The notes beneath the pieces are model-generated. The model worked only from the letters and a program-made list of their open reading frames with translations. It did not search any database and was not told the origin of the DNA. 64,000 nt of DNA. Origin: Lutibacter oceani. GTDB lineage: Bacteria > Bacteroidota > Bacteroidia > Flavobacteriales > Flavobacteriaceae. Location: NCBI RefSeq assembly GCF_003384935.1, contig NZ_QTTQ01000010.1:744001-808000 (forward strand), read 5' to 3'. Made by a program: the position numbers and the translations under genes. The number at the start of each line of letters is the position of its first letter. The first letter of the stretch is position 1. Shown here one piece after another: positions 18,429-26,896 of this stretch.

Positions 18429-19028
18429 ATGATTAAGAAATGTTTATTACTACTTTTTGGAATTATATATATACTGGGTGCAGTATTTATGTTGTATTTT
18501 TTTAACAATTATAATTCTATTGAAATTCCAAAAAATTTACATCTAAAAAATGGTGATTTAATTTTACGTTGTGGAAAATCAACAGAAAGTTATGCTGTAA
18601 TTTTGGCCGATTCAAAAACCGAATTTTCACACATTGGCATTATAAGTATAGAAAACCAAGTTCCATTTGTAATTCATGCTGTACCACATAAGAATCACCT
18701 TATAAAAAAAGATAAATTAAACGTTTTTTTAAGTTCAAAAAATGCATCAAAATATGCTGTTTACAGAGCAAATTTTAATGAAGAAGCAATGCAAAAAGTT
18801 ACAATTGAAGCACAGCTTTTTTATGATAAAAAATGCACTTTTGATACTCATTTTAATTTAACAACAAACACAAAACTGTATTGTACCGAGCTAATTTTTA
18901 AAGCATTTAAAAATGCTGGAATCCCATTAAAAATACAACCAAAAGAATTTAATTACATCATTGGAAAACAACCAATTATACTTCCTTCCGAATTTACAAA
19001 AGCCCCTATTTTTAACAAAATTATTTAA
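18429..19028 (+). CDS. YiiX/YebB-like NlpC/P60-type cysteine hydrolase
   Basis: The 199-residue protein starts with one membrane helix (residues 4-25) and continues with a permuted NlpC/P60 fold: LKNGDLILRCG, then His68 in FSHIGII and the nucleophile Cys152 in KLYCTELIFKAF. The order His before Cys fits the YiiX/YebB family. Such enzymes hydrolyse amide or lipid-linked bonds at the cell envelope; the substrate is unknown. It precedes a run of small exported proteins. Confidence 0.83.
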   Translation: MIKKCLLLLFGIIYILGAVFMLYFFNNYNSIEIPKNLHLKNGDLILRCGKSTESYAVILADSKTEFSHIGIISIENQVPFVIHAVPHKNHLIKKDKLNVFLSSKNASKYAVYRANFNEEAMQKVTIEAQLFYDKKCTFDTHFNLTTNTKLYCTELIFKAFKNAGIPLKIQPKEFNYIIGKQPIILPSEFTKAPIFNKII

Positions 19029-19048
19029 CTATTTAAAACAAATTTATT

Positions 19049-19462
19049 ATGAAAAAATCAGCAATTTACTTAGTCATTTTAACAGTATTTTCATTTATTG
19101 GATTTTATTCTTGTAGTGGAACTAGCTCAAATTCACCTGGAAAAGCAGTGATTTCACTTTATGAAAAAATGAAAAGTCAAGATTTTGAAAAAGTTGCCAA
19201 AATGTATGTTACAAAAGACGGCGAACAATTATCTGAAGATGAAGCAAAAAAAATAGAAGGATTAATTGGAATGGGATCTAAAGAATATGAAAAAAAAGGT
19301 GGTTTAGATACAATTTCCATTGATGAAGAAAAAATTAATGAAGACGGATCATCTGCCAAAGTAGACTTTACAGTTCATTATAAAAATGGTGATACTGATA
19401 AAGAACATATGTCATTAATAAAGGTAAATGGCGATTGGTTTATACAAGTAACAAATTTTTAA
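19049..19462 (+). CDS. DUF4878-like lipoprotein
   Basis: The 137-residue protein has a lipoprotein signal with Cys22 (IGFYSC) and a small NTF2-like alpha+beta domain: SPGKAVISLYEKMKSQDFEKV, then a beta segment ending NGDWFIQVTNF. This is the layout of DUF4878, an envelope protein family of unknown role. It sits 20 bases behind the YiiX-like gene and 4 bases ahead of the next exported protein, so the three are probably cotranscribed. Confidence 0.83.
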   Translation: MKKSAIYLVILTVFSFIGFYSCSGTSSNSPGKAVISLYEKMKSQDFEKVAKMYVTKDGEQLSEDEAKKIEGLIGMGSKEYEKKGGLDTISIDEEKINEDGSSAKVDFTVHYKNGDTDKEHMSLIKVNGDWFIQVTNF

Positions 19463-19466
19463 AGTG

Positions 19467-19871
19467 ATGAAAAAGTTTTTTTTATTCACAACATTTGTAT
19501 TTTTTCTGTTTAATTTTAAAATAGCTGCTCAAGAATATACGACCATTGAAATTTTAAATCTTGAACCCGAAATTGCTAGAAATGCTATCAATCAAACTTT
19601 TAAAGATTTAAAATTACCACCTATGCATCTTTGGAAAAATGAAACCTCTACCGAAAGCAGTTTTTATACATACACCTCATTAATGGTGAAAAATAGGTTT
19701 GTTTTTAAAGTGGATGTTGAACAAAATAAATTAACTATCTCAATTATAAATAGGCAATATTACACCAATAATCATTGGGCTGATAGTCCATTACCAATGT
19801 CTAAAAAACAAGCTGCTAAAATTTTAGATCCCATAAAGATAAAAGTTTTAGCACTAACAAAAACAAGTTAA
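19467..19871 (+). CDS. Exported hypothetical protein, 134 residues
   Basis: I do not recognise this protein. It has a clear signal peptide (FFLFTTFVFFLFNFKIAAQ) and a small alpha/beta mature domain with MVKNRFVFKVDVEQNKLTI and two Trp residues. I prefer the ATG at 19467 over the GTG directly before it at 19464. It is the last gene before a terminator and probably shares the transcript of the preceding lipoprotein. Confidence 0.72.
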   Translation: MKKFFLFTTFVFFLFNFKIAAQEYTTIEILNLEPEIARNAINQTFKDLKLPPMHLWKNETSTESSFYTYTSLMVKNRFVFKVDVEQNKLTISIINRQYYTNNHWADSPLPMSKKQAAKILDPIKIKVLALTKTS

Positions 19872-19881
19872 ATACAAAATA

Positions 19882-19912
19882 AACCTCAGCAATGCTGGGG
19901 TTTGTTATTTTT
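19882..19912 (+). terminator. Rho-independent terminator
   Basis: AACCTCAGC (19882-19890) pairs with GCTGGGGTT (19894-19902) with one T-G wobble and a 3-base loop, followed by a T-rich tail. It ends only five bases before the ATG of the next gene, which is unusually close. Confidence 0.85.
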
Positions 19913-19916
19913 AAAT

Positions 19917-21161
19917 ATGAAAACAAAAATAATAGCAACTATATTTCTTGTTCTATTAAATAACATTTCAAATAGTCAGGAAATAAAAAACACGAATTAT
20001 ATTTCAGGTGAAATTAAAGTTCCAATTATTGTAGATCAAATTCTTATTGAAGATCATTTTTTGGATGACAGAAGAGATTCTAATACAAGAAATGAAAATG
20101 TTTCATTTGACATTTATACACAATTAAATAATATTCCAATTTATTTTTACGGAAAACAAACTTTTAGAGGTAAGTATATTGAAGAAGTATATGATCTTAT
20201 TACGGAAATAAATGTAACTGGATCCATAAATTCTGAAACCAATCTAGGCACTATTACAGTTCAACAAAAAGAAACTAAAAATGTAAAAGCCCACCCTATG
20301 AATGTATGCGATTATGATTATGAGTATAGTTTCAATTATGAATATATAGATTTAAAGGTAATTAAAGGTATTGAATTTGGCAATCAAAAAGATAAAAATG
20401 TATCCTATTTATTTAAACCGAATGAAAATACAAAATTAACAGTAAGCAATTATAAATATATTGAAGACACTAAATGCTCTAACCGAAATTACTCTAAAGA
20501 ATTTGTTTTCAAAAACATAAAAGAAGAATATTTGAAAGAAAAATTAAATAGCCATTGGTCATATTTTACTTTTACAATACACTGGAATGGAAAAACTATT
20601 AAAGATTTAATAAAAGAGTCTATTTCTATAACTAAAATAAGAGATGAAGACCCAAATTGGGAACCACCTTCAACACCCTATTTAAGAGAAGGGATAAAAG
20701 CAGAACCCAATAGTATAGCAATTTATCCCACATCTATCAAAATTGTAAACGTAAATAATCCGAAATTTAAAGGCTTGGAGAAAGGCTTTCCTGCTTTACT
20801 TATTGCTGATTTAAGCAAAGTACCTAATTTAAAAGTTTTGGAACGTCAAAAAATAAATGAAATACTTCAAGAAATTGATTTAAGCGAATCGGGATTAGTT
20901 AAAGAAGATTCAAAAGTAGAAAATAATTTAATGAAAGAAGAAATGGCTGTGATAGTGAAATTAGAAATAGATGCTGGAAAATTAACATTTAATACTAAAT
21001 TTTATGTTCAAAGTAAAAATAAGGAAATAACCTTAAGTACAGCTAACTTGCCGCTTAAAGAAATTTTTGGAATACAAAAATCTTTAACTAAATTAATTAT
21101 AGAAGAGGCTAATAATCAATTTAATATGAATACAGATCCAGAAATAATATTTAGAAAATAA
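19917..21161 (+). CDS. Exported protein with CsgG-like C-terminal domain
   Basis: The 414-residue protein has a signal peptide (cleavage near ISNS|QE). The first 240 residues are beta-rich with Cys pairs (NVCDYDYEY, DTKCSNRN) and match nothing I recognise. The C-terminal part, from FPALLIADLSKVPNLKVLER through KINEILQEIDLSESGLV, is the nucleotide-free alpha/beta core seen in CsgG/FlgO-type envelope proteins. ATG 19917 is chosen because the frame's TTG at 19902 lies inside the terminator hairpin. It may be a periplasmic or outer-membrane assembly factor; this is inference. Confidence 0.75.
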   Translation: MKTKIIATIFLVLLNNISNSQEIKNTNYISGEIKVPIIVDQILIEDHFLDDRRDSNTRNENVSFDIYTQLNNIPIYFYGKQTFRGKYIEEVYDLITEINVTGSINSETNLGTITVQQKETKNVKAHPMNVCDYDYEYSFNYEYIDLKVIKGIEFGNQKDKNVSYLFKPNENTKLTVSNYKYIEDTKCSNRNYSKEFVFKNIKEEYLKEKLNSHWSYFTFTIHWNGKTIKDLIKESISITKIRDEDPNWEPPSTPYLREGIKAEPNSIAIYPTSIKIVNVNNPKFKGLEKGFPALLIADLSKVPNLKVLERQKINEILQEIDLSESGLVKEDSKVENNLMKEEMAVIVKLEIDAGKLTFNTKFYVQSKNKEITLSTANLPLKEIFGIQKSLTKLIIEEANNQFNMNTDPEIIFRK

Positions 21162-21171
21162 TTGTTCAACT

Positions 21172-21201
21172 AAAAATCCCAGCAAAATTGCTGGGATTTT
21201 T
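21172..21201. terminator. Bidirectional terminator between convergent genes
   Basis: AAAAATCCCAGC (21172-21183) and GCTGGGATTTTT (21190-21201) form a perfect stem with A- and T-tracts on either side, so it can stop transcription on both strands between the CsgG-like gene and ettA. Confidence 0.92.
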
Positions 21202-21208
21202 AAATTTA

Positions 21209-22900
21209 TTATCTCACTAATTTTTTATACTTAATTCGTTTTGGCATTAAATCTCCACCCAAACGTTTTTTCTTATTTTCTTCGTAATCTGAGAATGAAC
21301 CTTCAAAGAAATATACCTGAGAATCTCCTTCAAAAGCCAAAATATGTGTACAAATTCTATCTAAAAACCAACGGTCGTGACTAATAACTACAGCACATCC
21401 AGCAAAATTTTCTAAACCTTCTTCCAAAGCACGTAATGTATTCACATCTAAATCATTGGTTGGCTCATCAAGTAATAACACGTTTCCTTCTTCACGCAAG
21501 GTCATAGCTAAATGCAAACGGTTACGTTCTCCACCAGATAAAGTTGCTACTTTTTTATTTTGATCACTTCCTGAAAAATTAAAACGACTTAAATACGCGC
21601 GAGAATTTACTTGTTTTCCTCCCATCATAATTAGTTCTTGTTCGTCAGAAAAGTTTTGCCAAATGGTTTTTTCCGGGTCTATATTAGAATGGCTTTGATC
21701 TACATATGCAATTTTTGCAGTTTCACCTACTATAAATTCCCCCTTGTCAGGCTCTAATTCATTCATAATCATTTTAAAAATAGTGGTTTTACCAGCTCCA
21801 TTTGGACCAATAATTCCAACAATTCCTGCTTGAGGTAAATTAAAATTTAAATCTTCATATAATAATTTATCTCCAAATGCTTTTGAAACTCCTTTTGCTT
21901 CAATAACATTTGTTCCTAAACGAGGACCGTTTGGAATATAAATTTCCAATTTTTCATCTAATTGATTTTGATCCTGACTCATTAATTTGTCATAATTCTT
22001 CAAACGCGCTTTTTGTTTTGTTTGGCGCCCTTTTGCTCCCTGACGAACCCATTCCAACTCTCGTTCTAAAGTTTTTTGACGTTTAGATGCTTGTTTAGAT
22101 TCTTGAGCCAAACGTTTCGATTTTTGATCTAACCAAGAAGAATAATTTCCTTTCCAAGGAATTCCTTCTCCTCGATCCAATTCTAAAATCCAACCAGCAA
22201 CATTATCCAAGAAATACCTATCGTGAGTTACTGCAATTACGGTTCCTTTATATTGTTGTAAATGATGTTCTAACCAATGTACAGATTCTGCATCTAAATG
22301 GTTTGTTGGCTCATCTAACAATAAAACATCTGGTTCCTGCAATAACAATCTGCATAATGCTACTCTTCTTCGTTCACCACCAGATAAATGTTTAATTGGA
22401 GTATCGCCATCTGGAGTTCGCAAGGCATCCATAGCTATTTCCAATTTTGTGTCTAACTCCCAAGCATTTGCAGCATCAATTTTATCCTGTAGAATAGCCT
22501 GTTGAGCCATTAATTTATCCATTTTATCAGCATTAGAATACACTTCTTCTAAACCGAACATATCGTTTATTTTATTGTATTCATCTAAAATTGCTACTGT
22601 TTCTGCAACACCTTCTTTTACAATATCTATTACAGTTTTAGAATCATCTAATTGAGGCTCCTGGGATAAAAATCCAACTGAATAACCTGGCGCAAAAACA
22701 ACATCACCTTGATAATTTTTTTCAATTCCAGCAATAATCTTCAACAAAGTAGATTTACCAGAACCATTTAAACCTAAAATTCCAATTTTAGCTCCGTAAA
22801 AAAAGCTTAAATAAATATCTTTTAAAACAGGTTTATTTGCTCCTTGATAGGTTTTACTTAAACCCGACATTGAAAAGATTACCTTCTTATCATCTGACAT
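21209..22900 (-). CDS. ettA: Energy-dependent translational throttle protein EttA (ABC-F)
   Basis: The 563-residue ABC-F protein has two ATPase domains without membrane helices. Domain 1: Walker A GLNGSGKST near residue 42, signature LSGGERRRVA, Walker B LLLDEPTNHLD. Domain 2: GPNGAGKTT, LSGGERNRL, LLLDEPTNDLD. The linker with KRLAQESKQASKRQKTLERE is long, basic and helical. Length and the second signature fit EttA, which binds the ribosomal E site and gates the first elongation steps according to the ATP/ADP ratio. It is transcribed alone, ending at the shared terminator. Confidence 0.93.
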   Translation of the reverse strand: MSDDKKVIFSMSGLSKTYQGANKPVLKDIYLSFFYGAKIGILGLNGSGKSTLLKIIAGIEKNYQGDVVFAPGYSVGFLSQEPQLDDSKTVIDIVKEGVAETVAILDEYNKINDMFGLEEVYSNADKMDKLMAQQAILQDKIDAANAWELDTKLEIAMDALRTPDGDTPIKHLSGGERRRVALCRLLLQEPDVLLLDEPTNHLDAESVHWLEHHLQQYKGTVIAVTHDRYFLDNVAGWILELDRGEGIPWKGNYSSWLDQKSKRLAQESKQASKRQKTLERELEWVRQGAKGRQTKQKARLKNYDKLMSQDQNQLDEKLEIYIPNGPRLGTNVIEAKGVSKAFGDKLLYEDLNFNLPQAGIVGIIGPNGAGKTTIFKMIMNELEPDKGEFIVGETAKIAYVDQSHSNIDPEKTIWQNFSDEQELIMMGGKQVNSRAYLSRFNFSGSDQNKKVATLSGGERNRLHLAMTLREEGNVLLLDEPTNDLDVNTLRALEEGLENFAGCAVVISHDRWFLDRICTHILAFEGDSQVYFFEGSFSDYEENKKKRLGGDLMPKRIKYKKLVR

Positions 22901-23083
22901 ATTATATTATTTTTTAATGTTTATTGTAGTAGTTTTAATACTTGGTATTTGGTAGCCTGTATTAAGTAATTGAACTTTTCACTTTCTAACTCGAAATAAA
23001 TGAGATTGACACAGTCGTATTTTCGATTTCATTTCAAACACTTTCTCGCAAAAACGTTGTAATTCAAACTTTATAACGAAGTC

Positions 23084-23260
23084 CTAAACCCTCCCTTTTA
23101 GAGCATTAAATACCCAAGCAATTGCAAAAAATCCAATTCCAACTGAAGCAAATCCCCAACCTGCAACATCATCATACCTAAATGCACCAAGTGCAATAAG
23201 TGCTAATCCAACTATTATCATTATTGCTGTAGCCCAAGCTAATACTGTATTTTTATTCAT
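23084..23260 (-). CDS. CAL67264-family small membrane protein (58 residues)
   Basis: Reading the minus strand from the ATG at 23260 gives a 58-residue protein starting MNKNTVLAWATAIMIIVG and ending WVFNALKGRV. It has two hydrophobic helices joined by LGAFRYDDVAGWGFASVG. This is the pattern of a small flavobacterial membrane family named after CAL67264, as I recall it. It fills part of the 494-base space between ettA and the pirin gene and has its own upstream palindrome. The function is unknown. The rest of that space (22901-23083) holds only a weak TTAATAC/GTATTAA inverted repeat. Confidence 0.82.
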   Translation of the reverse strand: MNKNTVLAWATAIMIIVGLALIALGAFRYDDVAGWGFASVGIGFFAIAWVFNALKGRV

Positions 23261-23295
23261 TTTCTATATTTAGTTTTTGTTAATTACCTTGAAAA

Positions 23296-23318
23296 GATAT
23301 TTGTAGCTTACAAATATC
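23296..23318. promoter_or_regulatory. Perfect palindrome upstream of the 58-residue membrane protein
   Basis: GATATTTGTA and TACAAATATC are perfect 10-bp arms around GCT, 36-58 bases before the ATG on the minus strand. A TATCTTTT lying partly within it could be the -7 element, so the dyad would occupy the upstream promoter region, as expected for an operator. Confidence 0.5.
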
Positions 23319-23340
23319 GTAAAATAAAAATGAAAACCAT

Positions 23341-23370
23341 AAAAAAACACCCATATACATATGAGTGTTT
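23341..23370 (-). terminator. Terminator of the reductase-MarR-pirin operon
   Basis: On the minus strand AAACACTCATAT pairs with ATATGGGTGTTT (one A-C mismatch) and runs into seven T residues (the A-run at 23341-23347 on the plus strand). It lies 25 bases after the pirin stop codon. Confidence 0.82.
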
Positions 23371-23394
23371 AAAATTTTATAGACAAAAAAAGTA

Positions 23395-24117
23395 TTAAAA
23401 CTTCATAGGTACTTCAATAAATAATAATTCTGTATTTTTAGTTGCAAATACCTCAAATTTATTAGTTTGTTCAATTCCAATTGCGTCTCTTTTATTTAAA
23501 ATTGCATTTTGAATTAAAATCTCACCTTCAATAACCATAACATATACTCCATGATTTTCTGACTTTAATTTATAGTTAAATTTTGAGTTTTCACTTAAAT
23601 CTATTCTTGAAATTTGAGCATCTTGGTGAATTTTTAAACTTCCATTATCCGCTTCATCAATTGAAGAAACCAACACTTGGAGTTTATTTTTACGAGCCGA
23701 AACTTCAAACTTTTTTTGATCATATCTTGGTTGAACTTGCTGTTTGTTAGGAATAATCCAAATTTGAAATAAATTTATAAATTCAGTCGGAGAATTATTC
23801 ATTTCAGAATGTTGCACACCTGTACCTGCTGACATTATTTGTACTTCACCGGTTTGAATCGGAATACATTTATTACTCATAGAGTCCCTATGTTTTAATG
23901 AACCTTGTAATGGAATTGTAATTATTTCCATATTATCATGTGGATGCGTTCCAAACCCCATTCCAGCATCAATTATATCGTCATTTAAAACGCGTAACGC
24001 TCCAAAATTAACTTTTTCAGGATTGTAGTAATTGGAAAAACTAAATGAATAATTAGCTTTTAACCATCCATAATCTGCAGTTCCACGTTCGCTAGCTTTA
24101 TATATTTTTGTTTTCAT
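23395..24117 (-). CDS. Pirin family protein
   Basis: The 240-residue bicupin shows the pirin metal ligands: two His in FGTHPHDNMEI and His/Glu in GTGVQHSEMN. Bacterial pirins of this kind (YhhW/YhaK) act as quercetinase-like dioxygenases or redox-responsive proteins. Length is normal. It is the third gene of a tight operon (reductase, MarR, pirin), with a 1-base gap from the MarR gene, which suggests a response to electrophiles or quinones; that is inference. Confidence 0.9.
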   Translation of the reverse strand: MKTKIYKASERGTADYGWLKANYSFSFSNYYNPEKVNFGALRVLNDDIIDAGMGFGTHPHDNMEIITIPLQGSLKHRDSMSNKCIPIQTGEVQIMSAGTGVQHSEMNNSPTEFINLFQIWIIPNKQQVQPRYDQKKFEVSARKNKLQVLVSSIDEADNGSLKIHQDAQISRIDLSENSKFNYKLKSENHGVYVMVIEGEILIQNAILNKRDAIGIEQTNKFEVFATKNTELLFIEVPMKF

Positions 24118-24118
24118 T

Positions 24119-24556
24119 TTATCGTAATTTATCTAATAAATTATTTAATTGTTTTGCTTCATCTTCAGAAATTTTATCCATAAAACTATGCATTTCATCA
24201 ATTTTAATTTCATCTAATAGTTCTAAACCTTTTTTTGTAATTTTTACATATACAACACGCCTATCATTTTCACATCGTACCCGATCAATTAGATTTTTAT
24301 CACATAATTTATCCATTAAACGTGTAGAATTTGGCGATTTTTGTATCATTCTATCTTTCACCGTTTTAACTGTGATTGCATCTTTTGCTCCTCGTAATAT
24401 TCTTAAAATATTATATTGTTGTTCCGAAATATTAAAAGGTTTCAAAAGTGCATTTCCTATATTATCAAAATAATTAGCTGTAAACTTTATATTTAACAAT
24501 GCTTTTATTCGTTCATTTGGAAATTTTGAATTTATATCTTTTGAAAAATCAGCCAT
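24119..24556 (-). CDS. MarR-family transcriptional regulator
   Basis: The 145-residue winged-helix regulator has the MarR core: LNISEQQYNILRILRGAKDAITVK, the recognition helix region SPNSTRLMDKLCDKNLIDR and the wing ENDRRVVYVKITKKG. It lies between a flavin reductase gene (2-base gap) and a pirin gene (1-base gap). A palindrome TACCTAGGTA in the operon's promoter region is a plausible binding site, making it likely autoregulatory. There is no cysteine in an obvious OhrR-type sensing position. Confidence 0.88.
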   Translation of the reverse strand: MADFSKDINSKFPNERIKALLNIKFTANYFDNIGNALLKPFNISEQQYNILRILRGAKDAITVKTVKDRMIQKSPNSTRLMDKLCDKNLIDRVRCENDRRVVYVKITKKGLELLDEIKIDEMHSFMDKISEDEAKQLNNLLDKLR

Positions 24557-24558
24557 AA

Positions 24559-25089
24559 CTATATTACTTTTTGAAAATCTTCAACAAGCTTAAAATGATG
24601 CTTTTGCAAATCTTCATTAACTATTTTACCGTTTTTAAAATTATCATTAAAAAATGGAAATGACATACTTCCAACAATTTTTGCACCCATATATGGAAAT
24701 CTCCCCAAAGCAATTTCAAGCATTGTAATTCCTCCGCGCTCTCCTGGTGCAGCTGTTAAAAGTAACATTGGCTTATCTCTCCAAACCTTACCATTTACTC
24801 GTGAAAGCCAGTCAAAAGCATTTTTAAATGCAGTAGAATATGCTCCATTATGTTCCGCTAAAGAAACCACAAAACCATCTGCAGCGTTAAATAATTTATT
24901 TAAAGTAACTAAATCTTCTGAAAAACCTTGCTCATTTTCAACATCAATTGAAAACATTGGCAAATTATAATCGTTTAAATCAATTTTAATCAATTCAACA
25001 TTTTTCATTAATTCACCAGTATATTCAGCGAAAATTTTATTAATTGAATTTATACTATTACTACCTCCTATTGTAATTATTTTCTTCAT
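24559..25089 (-). CDS. NADPH-dependent FMN reductase
   Basis: The 176-residue flavodoxin-like protein belongs to the NADPH-dependent FMN/azo/quinone reductase family. It has the phosphate loop GGSNSINSINK near the N-terminus and the flavin-binding VVSLAEHNGAYSTAFKNAFDW with LLTAAPGERGG later. It is the first gene of the reductase-MarR-pirin operon, transcribed from a good -7 element at 25120-25127. Its role is probably two-electron reduction of quinones or similar electrophiles. Confidence 0.88.
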   Translation of the reverse strand: MKKIITIGGSNSINSINKIFAEYTGELMKNVELIKIDLNDYNLPMFSIDVENEQGFSEDLVTLNKLFNAADGFVVSLAEHNGAYSTAFKNAFDWLSRVNGKVWRDKPMLLLTAAPGERGGITMLEIALGRFPYMGAKIVGSMSFPFFNDNFKNGKIVNEDLQKHHFKLVEDFQKVI

Positions 25090-25119
25090 TGTTTTATTTT
25101 TTTAGTTCTAAATATTTGG

Positions 25120-25127
25120 CAAATATA
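25120..25127 (-). promoter_or_regulatory. -7 promoter element of the reductase-MarR-pirin operon
   Basis: Read on the minus strand the sequence is TATATTTG followed by CC, a perfect TAnnTTTG element, 31 bases before the reductase ATG. Confidence 0.65.
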
Positions 25128-25144
25128 TATAAAATAATTTTATT

Positions 25145-25154
25145 TACCTAGGTA
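25145..25154. promoter_or_regulatory. Candidate MarR operator
   Basis: TACCTAGGTA is a perfect 10-bp palindrome; a related half site AGGTA follows at 25165-25169. It is centred about 22 bases upstream of the -7 element of the minus-strand operon, so it covers the -33 region, where a repressor would block transcription. It also lies in the shared divergent region with the carboxylase gene. Confidence 0.55.
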
Positions 25155-25199
25155 GTTATTGTTTAGGTATATATTTAACATTAATTAACATTCATTTTG

Positions 25200-25207
25200 T
25201 ACTTTAG
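25200..25207 (+). promoter_or_regulatory. Candidate -7 element of the carboxylase gene
   Basis: TACTTTAG approximates TAnnTTTG and lies 22 bases before the ATG of the acyl-CoA carboxylase gene. One position deviates from consensus. Confidence 0.4.
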
Positions 25208-25229
25208 CATAGATTAAATTAAAAGTAAA

Positions 25230-26858
25230 ATGGATATCAACTTCAATAAAAACGAAGATTTTAATAAGCTACAAATAGCATCATTAAGAAAAAAACTATT
25301 AAAAGTTTATAAAGGTGGTGGAGATTCTAAAATTGAAAAACATAAAGCAAAAGGGAAACTAACTGCCAGAGAACGTATTGATTACCTTTTTGATAAAAAA
25401 AGTAAGTCGATTGAAATTGGCGCTTTGGCTGGAGATGAAATGTATAAAGAACATGATGGCTGTCCTTCTGGTGGAGTTGTTGTTAAAATTGGATATATTT
25501 CAAAAAAGCAATGTATTGTAGTTGCAAATGACGCAACTGTAAAAGCTGGAGCATGGTTTCCAATTACTGGTAAAAAGAATTTAAGAGCTCAAGAAATTGC
25601 TATAGAAAATAAATTACCAATAATTTATTTGGTTGATAGTGCCGGAGTGTATTTACCAATGCAAGATGAAATTTTTCCTGATAAAGAACATTTTGGTCGT
25701 ATTTTTAGAAACAATGCAGTAATGAGTAGTATGGGAATTACTCAAATTTCTGCAATTATGGGAAGTTGTGTTGCAGGTGGAGCATATTTACCTATTATGA
25801 GCGACGAAGCAATGATTGTAGATAAAACTGGTAGTATATTTTTGGCAGGTAGTTATTTAGTAAAAGCAGCAATAGGTGAAAGTATTGATAACGAAACCTT
25901 AGGTGGAGCAACTACACATTGCGAAATTAGTGGTGTTACCGATTATAAAGCTGAAGATGATTTTGATGCTTTAAATAAAATTAAAAAAATTATTGATAAA
26001 ATTGGTGATTATGATAAAGCTGGTTTTAACAGAGCTGAACCTAAACAACCAACTGAAAATCCTGAAGAAATATTAGGAATTTTACCAAAAAACAGAACAG
26101 ATCAATATGAAATACGTGGCATAATTGAACGTATTGTTGATAATTCTGAATTTGAAGAATATAAAAAAGACTATGGAAAAACCATCGTTTGTGCCTATGC
26201 ACGTATTGATGGATGGGCTGTTGGTATTGTTGCCAATCAGCGTAAAGTAGTTAAAAATGGAAAAAAAGAAATGCAGTTTGGTGGGGTTATTTACTCCGAT
26301 TCTGCCGATAAAGCAACTCGCTTTATAGCCAATTGTAATCAGAAAAAAATACCATTGGTTTTTTTACAAGACGTTACCGGTTTTATGGTTGGTAGTAAAA
26401 GTGAACATGGGGGTATTATAAAAGATGGTGCTAAAATGGTAAATGCTGTTAGCAATTCAGTAGTACCAAAATTTACCATTATTATTGGAAATTCTTATGG
26501 TGCAGGAAATTACGCAATGTGCGGAAAAGCTTATGACCCAAGATTAATTGTAGCCTGGCCTTCGGCAAGATTGGCTGTAATGGGTGGTGAGCAAGCTGCA
26601 AAAGTATTGTTACAAATTGAAACTGCTTCATTTAAAAAACAAGGTGAAAAAATTTCACAAGAAAAAGAGCAAGAAATATTAGAATCTATTAAAAAAAGAT
26701 ACGATGCACAAACCTCACCTTATTATGCAGCTGCACATTTATGGACAGATGCAATTATTAACCCTTTAGACACAAGAAAATGGATAAGTATTGGAATTGA
26801 AGCTGCTAACCACGCCCCTATTGAAAAGCAATTTAATTTAGGTGTTATTCAGGTTTAA
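25230..26858 (+). CDS. Acyl-CoA carboxylase carboxyltransferase (beta) subunit
   Basis: The 542-residue protein is the carboxyltransferase subunit of a biotin-dependent acyl-CoA carboxylase, moving CO2 from biotin to propionyl-, methylcrotonyl- or a similar acyl-CoA. It has both crotonase-like halves: GKLTARERIDYLFD, then CPSGGVVVKIG and GGAYLPIMSDEAMIV in the N-half, and VTGFMVGSKSEHGG with GNSYGAGNYAMCGKAY in the C-half. The length and the motif TGSIFLAGSYLVKAA fit the methylcrotonyl-CoA type, but substrate is uncertain. No biotin carboxylase subunit is adjacent, so its partner is encoded elsewhere. Confidence 0.9.
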   Translation: MDINFNKNEDFNKLQIASLRKKLLKVYKGGGDSKIEKHKAKGKLTARERIDYLFDKKSKSIEIGALAGDEMYKEHDGCPSGGVVVKIGYISKKQCIVVANDATVKAGAWFPITGKKNLRAQEIAIENKLPIIYLVDSAGVYLPMQDEIFPDKEHFGRIFRNNAVMSSMGITQISAIMGSCVAGGAYLPIMSDEAMIVDKTGSIFLAGSYLVKAAIGESIDNETLGGATTHCEISGVTDYKAEDDFDALNKIKKIIDKIGDYDKAGFNRAEPKQPTENPEEILGILPKNRTDQYEIRGIIERIVDNSEFEEYKKDYGKTIVCAYARIDGWAVGIVANQRKVVKNGKKEMQFGGVIYSDSADKATRFIANCNQKKIPLVFLQDVTGFMVGSKSEHGGIIKDGAKMVNAVSNSVVPKFTIIIGNSYGAGNYAMCGKAYDPRLIVAWPSARLAVMGGEQAAKVLLQIETASFKKQGEKISQEKEQEILESIKKRYDAQTSPYYAAAHLWTDAIINPLDTRKWISIGIEAANHAPIEKQFNLGVIQV

Positions 26859-26896
26859 TACAAGCATCTTTTTTATACTTATAAATTAAATATTTT

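Noticed and set aside
24108-24473. Open frame of 121 codons opposite the MarR gene
   Set aside because: The MarR protein on the minus strand has a clear family match, fills the same bases and fits a tight operon; the plus-strand frame is Ser/Phe/Leu-rich noise.
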